DNA of 64,000 nt from Meiothermus sp. Lineage in GTDB: Bacteria; Deinococcota; Deinococci; Deinococcales; Thermaceae. A program made the position numbers and the translations under genes. Of this stretch, positions 51,604 to 61,869 are shown in pieces; position 1 is the first letter of the stretch; the number at the start of each line of letters is the position of its first letter. The notes beneath the pieces were generated by a model. It worked only from the letters and a program-made list of their open reading frames with translations. It ran no database searches and was not told where the DNA came from. Where the stretch lies: positions 124,001 to 188,000 of the forward strand of contig BPIL01000001.1 in assembly GCA_026004095.1 (NCBI GenBank), in the 5' to 3' direction.

Positions 51604-52950
51604 ATGCAGCCACACCTAACCGGACTTAAGGGATTTACGCTGGTGGCTTTTGGGCAACTGGTCTCGCTGGTGGGCAGCGGCATGAGCCAGTTTGCCCTTA
51701 CCATCTGGGCCTTTGAAAAAACCGGGCTGGCAACCTCGCTGGCTCTGATGGGCTTTTTCTATATGGTTCCGCTCATCCTGATCTCGCCCCTGGCGGGGGC
51801 CTGGGTCGATCGGGGCAACCGCAAGCTCATGATGATGGTCTCTGACCTGGGCGCTGCGGGGGGTACGCTGGCGGTATTTTTGCTGTATTTGAGCGGAAAC
51901 CTTGAGATATGGCATCTGTACGTGGTGGGCGTGCTCAACGGCCTGACCAGTGCCTTTCAGTGGCCTGCCTACTCAGCGGCCATCTCCACCATGGTAGACA
52001 AGAAAGATTACGCCCGGGCCAATGGACTGCTCTCGCTAGCAGAATCGGCTTCGGGCATTGGGGCTCCCATTCTGGCGGGCATCCTGCTGGGGCTGGTGGG
52101 GCTGAGGGGCATTCTTCTGCTAGATCTGCTCACCTTTGCGGCGGCCTTCACCACCCTTATGCTGGTGCATGTACCGCAGCCCCGGCAAAGCGCGGCGGGC
52201 AGGGAAAGCCGGGGCAGCCTGCTGAGTGAGGCCCTGTATGGTTTCCGGTTCATCTTTGCCCGGCCCAGCCTGCTGGGCTTGCAGATGGTGTTCTTGCTGG
52301 GCAATTTGGTGGCCAACCTGGGTTCGGCCATCATGGCCGCGATGATTCTGGCCCGTACGGCCTCGAGCGAAACCGCGCTCGCGACCGTGCAGAGTGCCGC
52401 GGGCCTTGGGGGCGTGCTGGGTGGGGTGCTGCTCTCCACCTGGGGCGGCCCCCGCCGCAAGGTGCACGGGGTGCTTGTGGGCTGGGTGCTCTCGAGCTTG
52501 TTTGGCAGCGTGTTGCTGGGCCTGGGACAGAGCGTGTGGGTCTGGGCTACCTGCGCCTTTATATTTGCCCTGATTGTGCCCATCCTGAACGGCTCCAATC
52601 AGGCCATCTGGCAGGCCAAAGTACCCCCTGATGTGCAGGGCAAGGTGTTCGCGGCCCGGCGCATGATCGCCTGGGTGGCTGGGCCTTTGGCGATGCTGGT
52701 GGCCGGCCCCCTGGCCGACCGGGTGCTGACCCCAGCCATGATGCCCGGTGGGGCCCTGGCGGGTGTTTTTGGAGGTCTGGTGGGGGTGGGGCCCGGGGCC
52801 GGGATGGCGCTTTTGTTGGTGATTAGCGGTCTGCTGGGGATGGTGGTGGGCCTGGGGGGGTACTTGTTCCGGGTGGTGCGGGAGGCCGAGGCCCTGATCC
52901 CCGACCACGACCACACCCCTGAGGTTCGTCCAGAACCGGTGGCATCGTAG
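51604..52950 (+). CDS. MFS exporter (enterobactin exporter/macrolide efflux-like)
   Basis: A 448-residue major-facilitator protein with twelve hydrophobic segments. LTIWAFEKTGLATSLALMGF in helices 1-2 and SPLAGAWVDRGNRKLMMMVSD (motif A, about 61-81) place it with the EntS/macrolide-efflux group. A cytoplasmic central loop is rich in Ser/Arg (AAGRESRGSLLSE). Start at ATG 51604; the open frame runs back to 51475 but covers the operator. Controlled, by position, by the divergent winged-helix gene. Cargo unknown. Confidence 0.9.
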   Translation: MQPHLTGLKGFTLVAFGQLVSLVGSGMSQFALTIWAFEKTGLATSLALMGFFYMVPLILISPLAGAWVDRGNRKLMMMVSDLGAAGGTLAVFLLYLSGNLEIWHLYVVGVLNGLTSAFQWPAYSAAISTMVDKKDYARANGLLSLAESASGIGAPILAGILLGLVGLRGILLLDLLTFAAAFTTLMLVHVPQPRQSAAGRESRGSLLSEALYGFRFIFARPSLLGLQMVFLLGNLVANLGSAIMAAMILARTASSETALATVQSAAGLGGVLGGVLLSTWGGPRRKVHGVLVGWVLSSLFGSVLLGLGQSVWVWATCAFIFALIVPILNGSNQAIWQAKVPPDVQGKVFAARRMIAWVAGPLAMLVAGPLADRVLTPAMMPGGALAGVFGGLVGVGPGAGMALLLVISGLLGMVVGLGGYLFRVVREAEALIPDHDHTPEVRPEPVAS

Positions 52951-53009
52951 CTGCATTTAGAGAGGGCCGAATGAAGCGCCTGGCTTTGGTGTGATATAAG
53001 GAAGCTCGG

Positions 53010-53648
53010 ATGATTCGAGGACGTTTCACGCTGGTGGTGGCTTTGCCCAAGGGGCGCAACTTTGCAGATGGCTACAGGGCCCTGACGCAGGCCGGGCTGG
53101 AACTGCCCCCCCTCGAGGGCGAACGGGCCTTGCTGCATGGGCAGGAGGGGGGGGTGGCGGTGCTCGAGCTGCGCAACCACGACGTGCCCACCTATGTCGA
53201 CCTGGGGATTGCCGATGTGGGGGTGGTGGGCAACGACGTGCTGCTGGAGTCGGGGCGCGATGTGTACGAGCCGGTGGATCTGGGCACGGGGGCCTGCCGC
53301 CTCTCGCTGATCCGCCACCCGGCTGCGACCGGGCCCATCCGGCGGATTGCCACCAAATACCCCCGCTTTACCGCGCAGGTGCTGCGCGAACGGGGGATGG
53401 TGGCTGATATCATCGAGCTGGCCGGTAATGTTGAGCTGGCTGCCCTCACCGGGCTGGCCGATGCGGTGGTGGACGTGGTGCAGACCGGGGCTACCCTCAA
53501 AGCAGCGGGCTTGCTCGAGGTCGAGGTGCTGGCCCACTCCACCGCCCGCTTTATCGTGAACCGCCAGTCGCTCAAGCTCAAGCGCGACCTGTTGCGCCCC
53601 CTCATCGAGCGCCTGCGGGCCAACGCCCACAACCTGCCCACGTCCTAA
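53010..53648 (+). CDS. hisG: ATP phosphoribosyltransferase, short form
   Basis: First step of histidine synthesis. The 212-residue length is that of short HisG, which needs the HisZ regulatory subunit. LVVALPKGR (about 8-16), [15 protein letters not shown] (about 65-79), RIATKYP (about 112-118), and the PRPP loop [20 protein letters not shown] (about 150-169, with DxVxTG) are clear. A TATAAG box (52995-53000) lies nine bases before the ATG. No other his genes are in the window. Confidence 0.95.
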   Translation: MIRGRFTLVVALPKGRNFADGYRALTQAGLELPPLEGERALLHGQEGGVAVLELRNHDVPTYVDLGIADVGVVGNDVLLESGRDVYEPVDLGTGACRLSLIRHPAATGPIRRIATKYPRFTAQVLRERGMVADIIELAGNVELAALTGLADAVVDVVQTGATLKAAGLLEVEVLAHSTARFIVNRQSLKLKRDLLRPLIERLRANAHNLPTS

Positions 53649-53721
53649 GCCCAGAGCCGCCAAGGGCAAAGATGAAAAACCTTGCAATGCTCGAAGGCCG
53701 ATGGCCGTAGAATCAGGCGCT

Positions 53722-54738
53722 ATGCGCTACCGCAAACTAGGAAAATCCGGACTGTTTGTTCATCCCATCGCCCTCGGCACCATGCAGTTTGGCTGGACGG
53801 CCGACGAACCCACGGCTTTTGCCATCATGGACGCGTTCGTGGAGGCGGGCGGTAACCTGATCGATACCGCCGACATCTACAGCACCTGGGCACCAGGCAA
53901 CCCCGGCGGGGTCTCGGAGGAGATTATCGGGCGCTGGCTCAAAAGCCGGGGGCTGCGCGACCGCGTGATTGTAGCTACCAAGGTGCGCGGCCCGATGGGG
54001 CCGGGGGGCTCGGAAGGGCGCAACCACCCCCTGCAGCGCGAGGGGCTCTCGCGGGCCTGGATTATGCGGGCGGTGGAGGACAGCCTGCGCCGCCTGCAGA
54101 TCGATCACATCGACCTGTACCAGGTGCACTGGGTGGATAACCAGGTGCCCATCGAAGAGACCCTCTCGGCCCTGACCGACCTGGTGCGCAAAGGCTACGT
54201 GCGCTATATTGGCTGCTCCAACTTCTCGGCCTGGCGCTTAATGCAGGCTTTGTGGGCCTCGGATAAACATGGTTTTGAGAGCTTTGTCTCGATCCAGCCC
54301 GAGTACAGCCTGACCATGCCCACCCGCATGAACTTCGAGCGTGAGCTGGCTCGAGTCTGCGAGACTTATGGCCTGGGTGTCATTCCCTACAGCCCCCTGG
54401 CCGGTGGCTTTCTGACCGGCAAGTACCGGCGCGACCAGCCCCTGCCCGAGAGCGTGCGGGCCCAGGGCATCGCCGGCGGACGCTTTAGCGAGCAGAACTG
54501 GAAGATACTGGATAAGGTTCTGGAAATTGCCCAGCAGCGCGGGGCGCATCCGGCCCAGGTGGCCCTGGCCTGGCAGCTATCGCGCCCCTTCATCACCGCC
54601 CCGATCGTGGGGGCCAATACCGTGCAGCAGCTACAGGATCTGCTGCCGGCCGCGCAGCTACAACTGAGCGCGGAAGAGGTGGCGGCACTCAACGAAGTGT
54701 CGAGCTGGCCGCTCTCGCGCACCGAGCGGGAAGTTTAG
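53722..54738 (+). CDS. Aldo/keto reductase
   Basis: A 338-residue NADPH-dependent reductase. DTADIYSTW (about 53-61, Asp and catalytic Tyr), TKVRGPMG (about 91, catalytic Lys), [13 protein letters not shown] (about 125-137, catalytic His) and the C-terminal cofactor loop [14 protein letters not shown] (about 292-305) follow the AKR order. Substrate unknown. Start chosen at 53722: TAGAAT at 53708-53713 lies eight bases upstream, suiting a leaderless mRNA. It overlaps tail to tail by four bases with the quinone oxidoreductase gene. Confidence 0.9.
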   Translation: MRYRKLGKSGLFVHPIALGTMQFGWTADEPTAFAIMDAFVEAGGNLIDTADIYSTWAPGNPGGVSEEIIGRWLKSRGLRDRVIVATKVRGPMGPGGSEGRNHPLQREGLSRAWIMRAVEDSLRRLQIDHIDLYQVHWVDNQVPIEETLSALTDLVRKGYVRYIGCSNFSAWRLMQALWASDKHGFESFVSIQPEYSLTMPTRMNFERELARVCETYGLGVIPYSPLAGGFLTGKYRRDQPLPESVRAQGIAGGRFSEQNWKILDKVLEIAQQRGAHPAQVALAWQLSRPFITAPIVGANTVQQLQDLLPAAQLQLSAEEVAALNEVSSWPLSRTEREV

Positions 54739-55703
54739 GGATAGAGCAAGATTTTGCCGGTGCTCTGCCGGCTTTCCATTAGGGCGTGGGCTTGGGCGGC
54801 CTGCTCGAGCTTATAGCGCGCTCCAATGTGAAGCCGGATTCTACCCGACCGGAGCAGGGCAAAGACGGCCTCCACGGTGGGCCGCAGCAGCTCGGGCCGA
54901 TTGCGCCGGTAATGCCCGCTGCTGTAGCCGATGACGGCTTTGGTCTGGCGGTGCAGCGGGCGGGTCTCGAAGCTGCCGGCCTGCCCGCTGGCATGCCCGT
55001 ACACCACCAGGCGGCCGAAGGGGGCCAGGCAGCGCATGCCCTGGCTAAAAACCTCCCCCGCCACCGAGTCGAGGATCAGATCGGCGCCTTTTTGCTGGGT
55101 TCGCTCGAGCACCTGCTCAGCAAAGCCCTCGTACCCCACCACGGCATCGGCCCCCAGACTGCGGACGAACCCGGCCTTGGCCGGATGCCCCACGGTTCCG
55201 ATGACCAGCCCCGCGCCCAGGGCTTTCGCCATCTGCACCGCCAGGCTGCCCACGCCACCCGCAGCGGCGTGCACCAGCACGGTCTCGTTTGGCTGCAAGC
55301 GCCCGGCCCAGGTCAGGGTGTTGTAGGCGGTGACCAAGGCGGTCAGGCCCGCGACCGCTTCGTCGGGCAGGTCGTCGGGAACCGGGTAGGTTAGCACCCT
55401 TTTAGCCAGTACTTTTTCGGCGTACGAGCCCCCACTCGCAAAGACTGCCACCCGCTGCCCCAGCGCCAGGCCCCTGACCTCTGCGCCCAGGGCTTCCACC
55501 ACCCCCACTGCATCCAGCCCCGGTATAAAAGGGGGCGGTGCACCGGCCTCGTAGCCGCCCCGCCGGGCCTGTACGTCGGCGTAGTTGAGGCTGGTTAGGG
55601 TGGTGCGCACCAGCACCTCGTCGGGCCCGGGGCTGGGCTCGGGCACCTCCCGGTAGCGCAGGTGTTCGGGCGGGCCGTTCTGTTCAACCACGATGGCTTT
55701 CAT
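54735..55703 (-). CDS. NADPH:quinone oxidoreductase family protein (zinc-independent MDR)
   Basis: A 322-residue medium-chain reductase. [18 protein letters not shown] (about 42-59) and [15 protein letters not shown] are the family N-terminus; the NADPH motif [21 protein letters not shown] (about 143-163) is the classic AxxGGVG. No zinc ligands are seen. It probably reduces quinones or enals. Start at ATG 55703; divergent from trmH with 32 bp between starts. Confidence 0.9.
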   Translation of the reverse strand: MKAIVVEQNGPPEHLRYREVPEPSPGPDEVLVRTTLTSLNYADVQARRGGYEAGAPPPFIPGLDAVGVVEALGAEVRGLALGQRVAVFASGGSYAEKVLAKRVLTYPVPDDLPDEAVAGLTALVTAYNTLTWAGRLQPNETVLVHAAAGGVGSLAVQMAKALGAGLVIGTVGHPAKAGFVRSLGADAVVGYEGFAEQVLERTQQKGADLILDSVAGEVFSQGMRCLAPFGRLVVYGHASGQAGSFETRPLHRQTKAVIGYSSGHYRRNRPELLRPTVEAVFALLRSGRIRLHIGARYKLEQAAQAHALMESRQSTGKILLYP

Positions 55704-55735
55704 GCCGTCATTTTGGCACAGTACAATAAACCTCC

Positions 55736-56368
55736 GTGACGCCAGAACGCCTTGCCAGGATTCGCGCCGTATTGGACAAGCGCCAGCCCGACCTGACGGT
55801 GCTGATGGAGCGGGTGCATAAGCCCCACAACTTTTCCGCCATTCTGCGCTCGTGCGATGCGGTGGGGGTGCTCGAGGCCCACGCCATCCCGGCCAAGCAC
55901 GGTATTCCAAACCTGGAGGAAGCCGAGGATCTGAGCCTCAAAGGCAAAACCTTCAACGAGACCTCCGGCTCGGCGGCCAAATGGGTGGGGCTGCAACTGC
56001 ACGCCGATACCGCCTCGGCTTTTGCCCACCTCAAGGCGCGGGGATTTCAGGTGCTGGCTGCGCATTTTTCCGAGCGGGCCGTGGATTACCGTCAGGCCGA
56101 TTACACCCGCCCAACCTGCATCCTGCTGGGTACTGAGAAGTGGGGGGTCTCGCCGGAGGCGGCCGAGCTGGCCGATGCCCACATTCTGATTCCCATGGTG
56201 GGCATGGTGCAGAGCCTGAATGTTTCGGTGGCGGCGGCGGTGATTCTGTTCGAGGCCCAGCGCCAGCGCTTGCAGGCAGGTTTTTACGAACGGGTTCGTC
56301 TTGCCCCCGAGCAGTATGAGGCTGTGCTGCAAAGCTGGATGGCCCGGCATGCGCAGGGCCAGGGTTAG
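55736..56368 (+). CDS. trmH: tRNA (guanosine(18)-2'-O)-methyltransferase
   Basis: A 210-residue SPOUT methyltransferase of the TrmH type. [21 protein letters not shown] (about 25-45; Asn and Arg of motif 1), [10 protein letters not shown] (about 131-140, motif 2) and [21 protein letters not shown] (about 152-172, knot motif 3) are all present. The target is G18 of tRNA, as in Thermus. GTG start at 55736 with TACAAT (55722-55727) eight bases upstream, again leaderless. vanW follows after 41 bp. Confidence 0.93.
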   Translation: MTPERLARIRAVLDKRQPDLTVLMERVHKPHNFSAILRSCDAVGVLEAHAIPAKHGIPNLEEAEDLSLKGKTFNETSGSAAKWVGLQLHADTASAFAHLKARGFQVLAAHFSERAVDYRQADYTRPTCILLGTEKWGVSPEAAELADAHILIPMVGMVQSLNVSVAAAVILFEAQRQRLQAGFYERVRLAPEQYEAVLQSWMARHAQGQG

Positions 56369-56409
56369 TTTGCACACTTTTTGTGTATTTGGGGCCTTAG
56401 AGTGGGGGT

Positions 56410-57591
56410 ATGCGTACTACCATATTGGCTATTTTTTGCTGGATTTCGCTAGCTTTAGCAGGGCCGGACGGCCTTTACTACGCTTTAGAAAACCGCATTG
56501 AAAAAGGCCAGATTGTGACCGTGGGGGTGCCCCAGCGCATCAAGATTGGGGGGGTGGGGCAGCTTCCGACCTTGCTCAGTGGGGCCGCCCGGCCTGCGCT
56601 CGAGGCCCGCTGGCGCTACGACGCGGCTTTGAAGGACTGGGTGCTGCAAGACCAGATGGGCCATACCTTCGATCTGGCCGAGGCCAAGAAGCGCTATCTC
56701 GAGGCCCTGCAATCCGGCCAGACCGAGTTTTTGCTACCGGTGCGCCACACCCTGCACCCTCGAGGCACGCCGTATTTCTACAACCTGGGCATCCGTGAGC
56801 TTTTAGCCGAGGCCACCACCTCCTTTGCCGGCTCCTCCTACGAACGCCGCTACAACATTCAGCTTGGGGCCAGCCGTCTCGATGGCGCGCTGATTCCTCC
56901 AGGCGAAATTTTTTCGTTTGCCAGGGCCATGGGCGAGGTCTCCGAACGCACCGGCTTCAAAAAAGCCTTTGTGATCTCCGGCGAACAAACGGTAGAAGGG
57001 GTGGGTGGGGGGATGTGCCAGGTCTCGACCACCCTTTTTCGCGCGGCCTACTTTGCGGGGCTGCCCATCGTGCAACGCCGGCCCCACAGCTATCAGGTGC
57101 GCTACTACCAGCCCACCGGCCTGGATGCCGCGGTGTTTCTGCCCTCCCTCGACCTCAGGTTCAAAAACGATACCCCTGGTCACCTGCAGATCCAGGGTAG
57201 TGTGCGCGGCCACCAGATCACCTTCCGCATTTTCGGCACCAGGGATCGCCGGGTTACCTGGAGCAACCCCGTCGTGCTAAACCGCACCCCGGCCCTGCCC
57301 ACCCGCTACATCGCCACGCTCGAGCTGCCTGCCCAGCGCTTTGTGCAGGTAGACTGGGCCGCCGAAGGCGCCACGGTGCAGGTTCACCGCACCATTCGAT
57401 TCTCCAATGGCAGGGTGCAGAAAGACATCCTCACCAGCACCTACCGGCCCTGGGGGGCGGTGTACCTGGTGGGGGAGGGCACCCAGCTTAAATCGGGCCG
57501 GGTTATTACTGCTGCCACCGACGACGCCCCCGATAACCACGGTTACCGCCTGCCCACCCAGAGCATCATGCGTCCCACCCGCAGCCCCTAG
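56410..57591 (+). CDS. VanW family secreted protein
   Basis: A 393-residue protein with a signal peptide (about 1-18). The VanW domain is visible in YNIQLGASRLDGALIPPGEIF (about 149-169), EGVGGGMCQVSTTLFRAAYFAGLP (about 197-220) and RRPHSYQVRYYQPTGLDAAVF. A G5-like strand (DILTSTYRPWGAVYLVG) closes the chain. Function of the family is unclear; it is linked to the envelope. TAGAGT (56398-56403) lies six bases before the ATG, so leaderless. Confidence 0.9.
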   Translation: MRTTILAIFCWISLALAGPDGLYYALENRIEKGQIVTVGVPQRIKIGGVGQLPTLLSGAARPALEARWRYDAALKDWVLQDQMGHTFDLAEAKKRYLEALQSGQTEFLLPVRHTLHPRGTPYFYNLGIRELLAEATTSFAGSSYERRYNIQLGASRLDGALIPPGEIFSFARAMGEVSERTGFKKAFVISGEQTVEGVGGGMCQVSTTLFRAAYFAGLPIVQRRPHSYQVRYYQPTGLDAAVFLPSLDLRFKNDTPGHLQIQGSVRGHQITFRIFGTRDRRVTWSNPVVLNRTPALPTRYIATLELPAQRFVQVDWAAEGATVQVHRTIRFSNGRVQKDILTSTYRPWGAVYLVGEGTQLKSGRVITAATDDAPDNHGYRLPTQSIMRPTRSP

Positions 57592-57644
57592 ACGGGGCAA
57601 AAGAACACCGGTTGTGAATGGGGGTTGCGGGGGAGCAGCCCAGC

Positions 57645-58469
57645 CTACAGCACCTTGACCTGAACCAGCACGTTCAGGCGCTCCCGGCCTCCCCCACGGC
57701 GAAGCCCCTTGAGCGGTGGGCAGTCGTCGTAGTCGCGCCCATGGGCTTTTTTGATGTACTGCTCGGTAATGGTGGAGTTGTTGGTGGGATCGTAACCATA
57801 CCAGCCTGAGCCGGGCACGAAGGCCTCAACCCAGGCATGGCTGCCCTGTGAGCCAACCCCTGTGGCCAGATACCCCGAGACGTACCGGGCCGGAATGCCC
57901 ACGCTGCGCAGAACCGCCAGCATGGCCTGGGCGTAGTCCTGGCAGACCCCAGCCCGGCCTTCCACAAATTGCAGCAGTGGGGTGTTGAGCTCGGTGGCGG
58001 CGGCGTCGTAGCGAAAACTCCGGTGGAGGTGCTCCGTCACTTCCAGCAGGTAGCTGTGCAGGTTTTCGTGGGGAAGAGGGCGGCGCACACCCAGCAGCTC
58101 GAGCCAGTTGTGGTGCAGGGGTATTCTGGCCGTGGGGGCCAGAAACTCAAAGAACCTGGGCTGCAGGCTTCTTAAGGCCTGAACGGGTACCGGCCGGGGC
58201 TCGGGTATGGCAAAGGTCAGGACTTTGGCCTGGGTTTCTACCCGCAGGGTGGTGTGGGGATGATGCAGGTGAAAGCTGTACACCCGGTTATGAAAGTAAT
58301 CCTGCCGGCTGCGGGCTGGGGCATGGGGCGTAATCTGAAGGCGAAACTCCAGAAGCCCCTGGCGGTGATCGTCGACTGGATAGAGCCACAGCTCGTTGAA
58401 GGAGTCCCGCGCCGCGTCGGGGTAGAAGTACTCGGTTAGGTGGTAGACCGCAAGCAGCACCGCTGGCAA
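57645..58469 (-). CDS. Transglutaminase-like cysteine protease family protein
   Basis: A 274-residue protein. A beta-rich N-terminal domain (about 1-85, DSFNELWLYP) is followed by the transglutaminase core: Cys in GVCQDYAQAML (about 173-183), His in GSHAWVEAFV (about 208-217), Asp in YGYDPTNN (about 225-232). No signal peptide is seen, so it is cytoplasmic. The role is probably proteolytic or amide hydrolysis rather than cross-linking. The start lies three bases after the rbsK stop (TTG at 58469; a GTG three codons on is possible). Confidence 0.88.
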   Translation of the reverse strand: MPAVLLAVYHLTEYFYPDAARDSFNELWLYPVDDHRQGLLEFRLQITPHAPARSRQDYFHNRVYSFHLHHPHTTLRVETQAKVLTFAIPEPRPVPVQALRSLQPRFFEFLAPTARIPLHHNWLELLGVRRPLPHENLHSYLLEVTEHLHRSFRYDAAATELNTPLLQFVEGRAGVCQDYAQAMLAVLRSVGIPARYVSGYLATGVGSQGSHAWVEAFVPGSGWYGYDPTNNSTITEQYIKKAHGRDYDDCPPLKGLRRGGGRERLNVLVQVKVL

Positions 58470-58472
58470 CCT

Positions 58473-59414
58473 TCAAAACTCGAGCCGCGCGCACACCTCC
58501 TCGCGCCAGGGCAGCGAGGATTGAGCGCCGATTTTGGTGGTAGCCAGGGCCCCGGCCACACAGCCGTGGGCCACCGCCTGGGCCAGGGGCCTTCCCTCAC
58601 AGAGGGCTGCGGCCAGGGCTCCGATGAAAGCGTCGCCTGCCCCGGTGGTGTCGATGGCCTGCACTTCGGGAACCGGCTGGTGTCCCCGGCCCTGGGGGGA
58701 TACCCATACCGCCCCCTGTTCGCCCAGGGTGATGATGACGGTGGGCACTTTCTCGGCCAGTAGCTGGGCTACCTCGAGGGCCATCTCGGGTGAGTCGGGC
58801 TTGACCCCGCTCAGGCCCAGGGCTTCGATTTCGTTGACCACCAGGATGTCGATATGGTGCAGGAGTTTATCGGGCAGTTTTTGCGCAGGTGCAGCGTTCA
58901 GGATGACCTGGGCGCCGGCCTGGCGGCCCAGCTCGGCCGCCCGTCGCACGGTCTCGAGGGGAATCTCAAGCTGCAAGACCACCACCCGGGCCTCCTCGAA
59001 CTCGGCGGGGGAGAGGTGCTCGGGCCGCAGGCGGTGGTTGGCCCCCGGCGAGACGATGATGGTGTTCTGCCCTTCCTCGTCAATCGCAATGAAAGCCACG
59101 CCGGTGGGGGCCGCGATGGGAAGGGTGGCGCTCACATTGATCCCCTCGCGCTTGAGGGCGTTGCGCAGTTGCTGGCCGAACTCATCCTGCCCCACCCTAC
59201 CAATCATGCGCACCCCGGGGGCCGGGCCGGGGCTGGCGCTTTTGGTGGGCATGGGGCGGGCCAGCATGCGCGCGGCGGCCACGGCCTGGTTGGCCCCTTT
59301 GCCGCCGTGATGGGTCTCGTAATCCGAGCCCAGGAGGGTTTCGCCGGGAACCGGATGTCGCTTAACTCGCACCACCAGATCCATGTTGATGCTTCCCACC
59401 ACCACAATGCTCAT
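58473..59414 (-). CDS. rbsK: Ribokinase
   Basis: A PfkB-family kinase that phosphorylates ribose at O5. The 313-residue chain has GSINMDLVVRV (about 7-17), the HGGKGANQAVAAAR signature (about 36-49), and the ATP/catalytic block DTTGAGDAFIGALAAAL (about 250-266, catalytic Asp). A 15-residue Pro/Ser-rich insertion after residue 50 is unusual. It is co-directional with a nucleoside hydrolase 42 bp upstream, which releases ribose, so the two work in sequence. Cytoplasmic. Confidence 0.93.
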   Translation of the reverse strand: MSIVVVGSINMDLVVRVKRHPVPGETLLGSDYETHHGGKGANQAVAAARMLARPMPTKSASPGPAPGVRMIGRVGQDEFGQQLRNALKREGINVSATLPIAAPTGVAFIAIDEEGQNTIIVSPGANHRLRPEHLSPAEFEEARVVVLQLEIPLETVRRAAELGRQAGAQVILNAAPAQKLPDKLLHHIDILVVNEIEALGLSGVKPDSPEMALEVAQLLAEKVPTVIITLGEQGAVWVSPQGRGHQPVPEVQAIDTTGAGDAFIGALAAALCEGRPLAQAVAHGCVAGALATTKIGAQSSLPWREEVCARLEF

Positions 59415-59456
59415 GGCCTATAGCTTATATCTTTACGGCCGCCAGAACCCCCCGCG

Positions 59457-60386
59457 CTACGCGTAGCGCGCAACGCGCTCCAGCAGCAGCTCGTAGAAGC
59501 CGTCTACGTCAACCTCGAGGCCCACCTCGCAGTTGGGTTGCCTGCCGGTCACCCGCCAGTAGTCGCAGACCGTGCGCCCAAAGGCCAGCCCCTCATTGGC
59601 CTCGATCTCCACGTTGAACATCGCGGTTTTGAACAGCTCGGGGCGCAGCAAATAAGCCACCGCGCAGGCATCGTGGATGGGGGCCCCGTCCCATTTGTAG
59701 CGCTGAACGTGGTGTTCGCGGAAGAACTCGAGCAGCTCGGCCACGAAATTGCCAACCCGTGTTCCCAGGGCCCGGAAGCGCGCCACCCGGGTGGGGTGGG
59801 CGATGGTTTGATGGGTCAGGTTGAGGCCCATCATCACCAGCGGAACCCCGGCCCCAAAGACAATTTTGGCGGCATGGGGGTCACACAGGATGTTGAACTC
59901 GGCGCTTGGCGTCCAGTTGCCAATGTCAATTGAGCCGCCCATCAGCACGATTTCTCTAATCTGGGGGATGATGCGGGGCTCGAGCCGCATAGCCAGGGCG
60001 ATGTTGGTGAGAGGGCCCACCGGCACCAGCGTGACCTCGCCGGGATGCTGGAGCACCTGCTCAATCATGAAGTGCACAGCGTGTTCCGGCTCTGCCTGGC
60101 CGCTCGGGGTGGGCAGGTGGGGGCCTTCCAGCCCCGAGACCCCATGCACGGCCTCGGCGCTGATGCGGTCGCGCACCAGGGGCCGGTCGGCTCCGGCATA
60201 GATGGGCACGCTCCTGCCCAGCACCTCCCGCACCACCAGGGCGTTGCGGGTGGTGCGCTCGAGGCTCACGTTGCCATGCACGGTGGTGATGCCCAAGACC
60301 TCGAGCTCCTCGCTGGCCAGGGCCAGCATGATGGCGATGGCGTCGTCGTGTCCGGGGTCGCAGTCGAGGATGATTTTGCGCGGCAC
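59457..60386 (-). CDS. Nucleoside hydrolase (IunH/RihB-like)
   Basis: A 309-residue enzyme that splits ribonucleosides to base and ribose. The calcium-binding DCDPGHDDAIAIMLAL (about 7-22), the TVHGNVSLERTTRNA block, and the C-terminal DACAVAYLLRPELF (about 238-251; Asp ligand and substrate residues) are classic. Pyrimidine or purine preference is unclear. GTG at 60386 has TAAGCT on the minus strand seven bases before it, a leaderless start. The ribokinase gene follows. Confidence 0.92.
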   Translation of the reverse strand: MPRKIILDCDPGHDDAIAIMLALASEELEVLGITTVHGNVSLERTTRNALVVREVLGRSVPIYAGADRPLVRDRISAEAVHGVSGLEGPHLPTPSGQAEPEHAVHFMIEQVLQHPGEVTLVPVGPLTNIALAMRLEPRIIPQIREIVLMGGSIDIGNWTPSAEFNILCDPHAAKIVFGAGVPLVMMGLNLTHQTIAHPTRVARFRALGTRVGNFVAELLEFFREHHVQRYKWDGAPIHDACAVAYLLRPELFKTAMFNVEIEANEGLAFGRTVCDYWRVTGRQPNCEVGLEVDVDGFYELLLERVARYA

Positions 60387-60439
60387 GCCAGATAGCTTAC
60401 ACCAGCGGCGGTGTTGCTTGGGGTACAATCGCTTTATCT

Positions 60440-60703
60440 ATGCTCGAGGTCAAGGAAGCGGTCAGGATCGCCACCGAGTATATCCAGACCCTCTTCAACG
60501 AAAAGCAGATTCCCGAGCTGCGGCTCGAGGAGGTCGAGCTCACCCCCGACAACCAGTTCTGGGAGGTCACGCTGTCCTTCGTGGTGCGCGAACCCACCGC
60601 CTACCTGAGCCTGGGCGATGCGGCCCGCACCCGTGAGTACAAGATCTTCCGCATTAACGCCGAAACCGGCCAGGTGCAGAGCATGAAGATTCGCAAAGTA
60701 TAA
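60440..60703 (+). CDS. Conserved hypothetical protein
   Basis: An 87-residue protein: one N-terminal helix (VKEAVRIATEYIQTLFNE) and beta strands ending KIFRINAETGQVQSMKIRKV, a cystatin-like or PepSY-like helix-grip layout. I do not recognise the family. Divergent from the nucleoside hydrolase gene with 53 bp between starts; TACAAT lies ten bases before the ATG. alr starts 10 bp downstream. Confidence 0.8.
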   Translation: MLEVKEAVRIATEYIQTLFNEKQIPELRLEEVELTPDNQFWEVTLSFVVREPTAYLSLGDAARTREYKIFRINAETGQVQSMKIRKV

Positions 60704-60713
60704 ACTAGCAGTC

Positions 60714-61811
60714 ATGCGGCCTGCCTGGCTGGAAATCAACCTCGATGCTTTGGCCCACAACTACAACCTGCTGCGCTCCAGGGCCGGAAATACCCAGGTG
60801 ATTGGCGTGGTCAAGGCCAACGCCTACGGGCATGGGGCGGTGGAGGTGGGCAAGGAACTGCTGCGCCTAGGGGCCTGGGGCCTGGCGGTAGCCACCACCG
60901 ACGAAGCCCGCGAGCTGCGCAAGGCCGGCATTGTGGCCCGCATCTTGCTGATGGGGAGTCTGCACCCCCAGCAGGCCCGGGAGGTGGTTGAGCTGGATCT
61001 GATCCCTTCCATCTCGACCCTCGAGAGCGCCGAGGCCCTCAACGCCCTGGGTAAACCGGTGACGGTGCACCTCGAGTTCGACACCGGTATGGGCCGGGTG
61101 GGCTTCCAGCCCGAGGAAGCCCCACAGGTCAAAGAACACTTTGCCCGCTATGACAACCTGCTCATCCAGGGCATCTACTCCCACTTCGCCGATGCGGAGG
61201 AGGATGTGCTCTGGACCAAAGAGCAAATTGCCAGTTTCAAGCAGGTGCAGCAGGTGTTTGGGCCGGGCTACTTTTACCACCTGTGCAACACCGCCGGAAC
61301 TTTTAATTTTGGCGAATACGGTCTGAGCGCGGTGCGTCCGGGTATCGGCCTGTATGGCCTGCTGCCCCACCTGGGCCTGAAGCCCATCGCCCGCCTGCTG
61401 GCCAAACCCACCCAGGTCAAAGAGCTGCCACCTGGGCGCAGAATCGGCTACAGCGGCCTCTACACCACCCAGGGCCGGGAATGGATCGCCACCCTGCCGG
61501 TGGGCTACGCCGATGGCATCCCCCGCCTCGTCTTCAACCGGGCGACGGTTCGCTATTACCCGGATGACCAGCCCTGCACCTGCCCGGTGGTGGGCCGGGT
61601 CTCGATGGATCAGATCACCGTGAAGCTTCCGGGGCCGGTGGGCCTGGAGCAGGTCTTTGAGGTGGTCACCCCCGACTTCGACCCCACCAGCAGCCTGTGG
61701 GGCTGGGCCGAGCTGACCGGAACCGTCAGCTACGAGCCGGCGGTGCGGCTTGCGGCCCGCCTGCCCAGGGTATACCTGCGGGATGGGGTCGAGGTGGCGC
61801 GGGTGGGATAG
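60714..61811 (+). CDS. alr: Alanine racemase
   Basis: Makes D-alanine for peptidoglycan. The 365-residue PLP enzyme has VVKANAYGHGA (about 33-43, catalytic Lys in KANAYGHG), HLEFDTGMGRVGF (about 120-132), SHFADAEED (about 153) and the second catalytic Tyr in RIGYSGLYTTQGREW (about 244-258). TAAACT (60701-60706) lies seven bases upstream of the ATG. A conserved small gene follows 58 bp downstream. Confidence 0.95.
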   Translation: MRPAWLEINLDALAHNYNLLRSRAGNTQVIGVVKANAYGHGAVEVGKELLRLGAWGLAVATTDEARELRKAGIVARILLMGSLHPQQAREVVELDLIPSISTLESAEALNALGKPVTVHLEFDTGMGRVGFQPEEAPQVKEHFARYDNLLIQGIYSHFADAEEDVLWTKEQIASFKQVQQVFGPGYFYHLCNTAGTFNFGEYGLSAVRPGIGLYGLLPHLGLKPIARLLAKPTQVKELPPGRRIGYSGLYTTQGREWIATLPVGYADGIPRLVFNRATVRYYPDDQPCTCPVVGRVSMDQITVKLPGPVGLEQVFEVVTPDFDPTSSLWGWAELTGTVSYEPAVRLAARLPRVYLRDGVEVARVG

Positions 61812-61869
61812 AGGGCCAAAGCCACTTTTGCTTTTGCTTCCAGCAGCGAAAATCGAACCTGTGACTGCG

